A stretch of DNA of 64,000 bases. It comes from Chamaea fasciata. Its lineage: Eukaryota; Chordata; Aves; Passeriformes; Sylviidae. The notes beneath the pieces are model-generated. The model made no database searches, had not been told where the DNA came from, and worked only from the letters and a program-made list of their open reading frames with translations. A program made the translations under genes and the position numbers. This document shows positions 62,271 through 64,000 of the stretch, one piece after another. The stretch lies in contig JARCOQ010000003.1 in NCBI GenBank assembly GCA_029207755.1, positions 85,641,994 through 85,705,993 on the forward strand, written 5' to 3'. Each line of letters opens with the position of its first letter. Position 1 is the stretch's first letter.

Positions 62271-64000
62271 CAGTGCATGCCCCAGTCATTTTATGAGAAT
62301 CACTGAGAAACTACAAAGAAAATTTTGTATAATATTCAGATAATGCAGAACTCAAACTACAGAATGCCCAGGCAAGATTTTCAGTTATGAAGTAAACAGC
62401 TCTTCTTGCAAAGCTTCTTATTAACATCAGTCACTATAATACAAAAAGGCTTCATTAGCCATTTGCTTACACAGTTTAAAGCAGCTATAATTTAACTTTT
62501 TGTAAGTCTATGAACCTCTGGGTGATACAAGCAACTTCATACTCTTAACAAAAATATTACATGGTTCTAGACACCTGAGGATCTTGTTTTATGCAAAGCA
62601 ATGCTAATACAAGAAAATGGATCAACATTTTAGTTCCTCACATTTTTCAGTTTCTTACACAGAACAAAAAAAGACAAGACAAAAATAGCTCTTCTGAGCT
62701 ATTTAAGGGCTAGGAAGAAATGCATGCAAATAATGAAATATGCTTAAACATTGAACAACTCTGTATAGCACCTTCCAGTTTTACTACTTGTTTGTAGAAT
62801 GTAAATCTGTATATAATTTTATAAAATTTTGGTAAATTATCCACTCTCTACATTTAAATCTGAGACCCTTCAGTAAATGTCAGACTAGAGGCAAATACAT
62901 CTGTAATTCATGCCTAATGGTCTGCACAAGCATAGCTTGTTAAAAGGTGCTTTAGGTTATAGTTTCTATAAGCACACTAATTCTAATCTGGAACTAATCA
63001 AGTAAATAAATAAATTCACCAAATGGCAAATAAAGCTCTGTGTGCACTTGATTTGTAAATACATCTGTAAAATATTTTATTAACAGCAGGTGGCAACCTT
63101 TGAAAATTGGACTGCAGCAGTATGGTTTTACTTTTAAATACACAAATGTAAATTAGTTCAAGAATGGTTTTATAAACAGCATCTAGTTCATCTGAGTGCT
63201 TATTGAGAAGATTCATATTAATCTTCTATTAGTGTTGTGCCTTTATAAGGAAAGTCTGCATTATTTGTGGATATTAGTCTGCTTAGAAATCCAATGAAAT
63301 ACTATTTTGTACTGCTTTTCAAATAATGAAATTTGTACTAAAATTAAAGAGATCATTTAAAAAGCAAGTTACACTCAGTTCACTTCTACAGTATGGTGTT
63401 TTAACTTCCTAACTACAAATAGTCTTTCTTGTTGTTCTTCGAATGCAAGGAGAATAATTGTTCTACTGTACTGCAAATACCTTGAAAACTGTTCTTTGAT
63501 GTCTGTCAAGGGGTAAACATGCTGCCTATTTTGATAACAAAATTCACATCTGATAAATTTCTCATTTCCTGACCTAAAGCATCTCTGCCATTTAAGTCTT
63601 CCTCTGACTACCAGAGAACACAGCCAGCAAAAATGTCCAGAAGTCAGATTGCTAGATTGATTTTTCGCTGCTTCCTGCCTTGCAGTTCAGATCACATAAT
63701 TTCCCAAGTGTATGGCTAAAACATCTTACCCTACTAACACCTTACTTTTTTATCTTTGAGCTATCCAACAGTGCATTCTTTTACTGTAGGACAATGTGTT
63801 TACAACAAATACTATCTGATTCACCAGATATTCTTCTTTATTCATCATATTTGAAGAAGTTCAAAAGTACACTTTTATTAACTTCTAGTGGGAAAGAAAA
63901 ATCTGTTGGGAGGGCAAAGCAAAGGTGATACAAAGTATATTTAAAAAGTGATATTTAAGCATTATATTAATGCTTAGCAATAGAAAGATGTGTCTTTCTT

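Larger units (their letters stand above)
1..64000 (-). other. ADGRB3: ADGRB3 (BAI3) gene body, internal portion
   Basis: The window lies inside a single large gene transcribed right to left. Seven exons were recognised on the minus strand. Each is bounded by AG and GT splice signals, and the frame carries through every junction. The joined product reads as the HRM domain followed by most of the GAIN domain of brain-specific angiogenesis inhibitor 3. This is a postsynaptic adhesion GPCR; in mammals it binds C1q-like proteins at synapses (family knowledge). The thrombospondin exons should lie to the right of the window, and the GPS, transmembrane and cytoplasmic exons to the left. Introns within the window measure 552, 14776, 6407, 4329, 28663 and 734 bp. 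No start codon, stop codon, promoter or polyadenylation site of the gene is present here. Confidence 0.95.
57804..64000 (-). other. ADGRB3: ADGRB3 intron (5' part, incomplete)
   Basis: Intron upstream of the HRM exons, running off the right edge. I searched the reverse strand for thrombospondin-type exons (spaced tryptophans, CSVTCG-like motifs) and found none. It holds the (CCAA)n array at 60741-60893 and a probable solo LTR at about 61960-62270. The remainder is AT-rich and without recognised content. Confidence 0.8.

Noticed and set aside
57804..64000. Search for thrombospondin-repeat exons
   Set aside because: No segment with acceptor, donor and the WSxW / CxxxCG pattern was found on the minus strand; they probably lie beyond the right edge.
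1..64000. CRISPR arrays, bacterial operons or an undescribed defence system
   Set aside because: The sequence is vertebrate intron with spliced exons and LINE remnants; no regularly spaced repeats or compact gene clusters occur.

Overview
The window is vertebrate nuclear DNA, almost certainly from a bird. It is AT-rich and has no bacterial-style gene packing. Its only abundant interspersed repeat is the CR1 LINE, with avian-type 3' ends (short ATTCTRTG-like tails). I saw no Alu, L1 or other mammalian-type SINE or LINE. A turtle or crocodilian is the main alternative.

One gene accounts for the whole window: an internal part of ADGRB3 (BAI3), a brain adhesion G-protein-coupled receptor, on the minus strand. 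I found seven coding exons by reading the reverse strand, checking splice sites and checking frame continuity. In transcript order they lie at 57702-57803, 57043-57149, 42072-42266, 35596-35664, 31158-31266, 2348-2494 and 1538-1613. They join without a frame break into about 268 codons. These codons cover the hormone-receptor motif (HRM) domain and most of the GAIN domain up to the approach to the GPS cleavage region. The thrombospondin repeats (5' side) and the GPS, seven-helix and C-terminal exons (3' side) lie outside the window.

Layout by plus coordinate: 1-1537 is intron with a reverse CR1. 1538-2494 holds two GAIN exons and a 734-bp intron. 2495-31157 is a 28.7-kb intron with several CR1 copies, a 240-bp GAA/TTC tract and a CpG-enriched patch. 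31158-42266 holds three GAIN exons separated by 4.3-kb and 6.4-kb introns. 42267-57042 is a 14.8-kb intron with CR1 pieces, a (GGTT)n array and a perfect hairpin. 57043-57803 holds the two HRM exons. 57804-64000 is the start of a larger upstream intron, with a (CCAA)n array and a probable solo retroviral LTR.

The most notable non-coding structure is a pair of complementary tetranucleotide arrays, (TTGG)n and (CCAA)n in the transcript, placed on either side of the two HRM exons. I found no separate gene, tRNA, CRISPR array or clear unknown system. Other open reading frames are CR1 remnants, microsatellite translations or chance.
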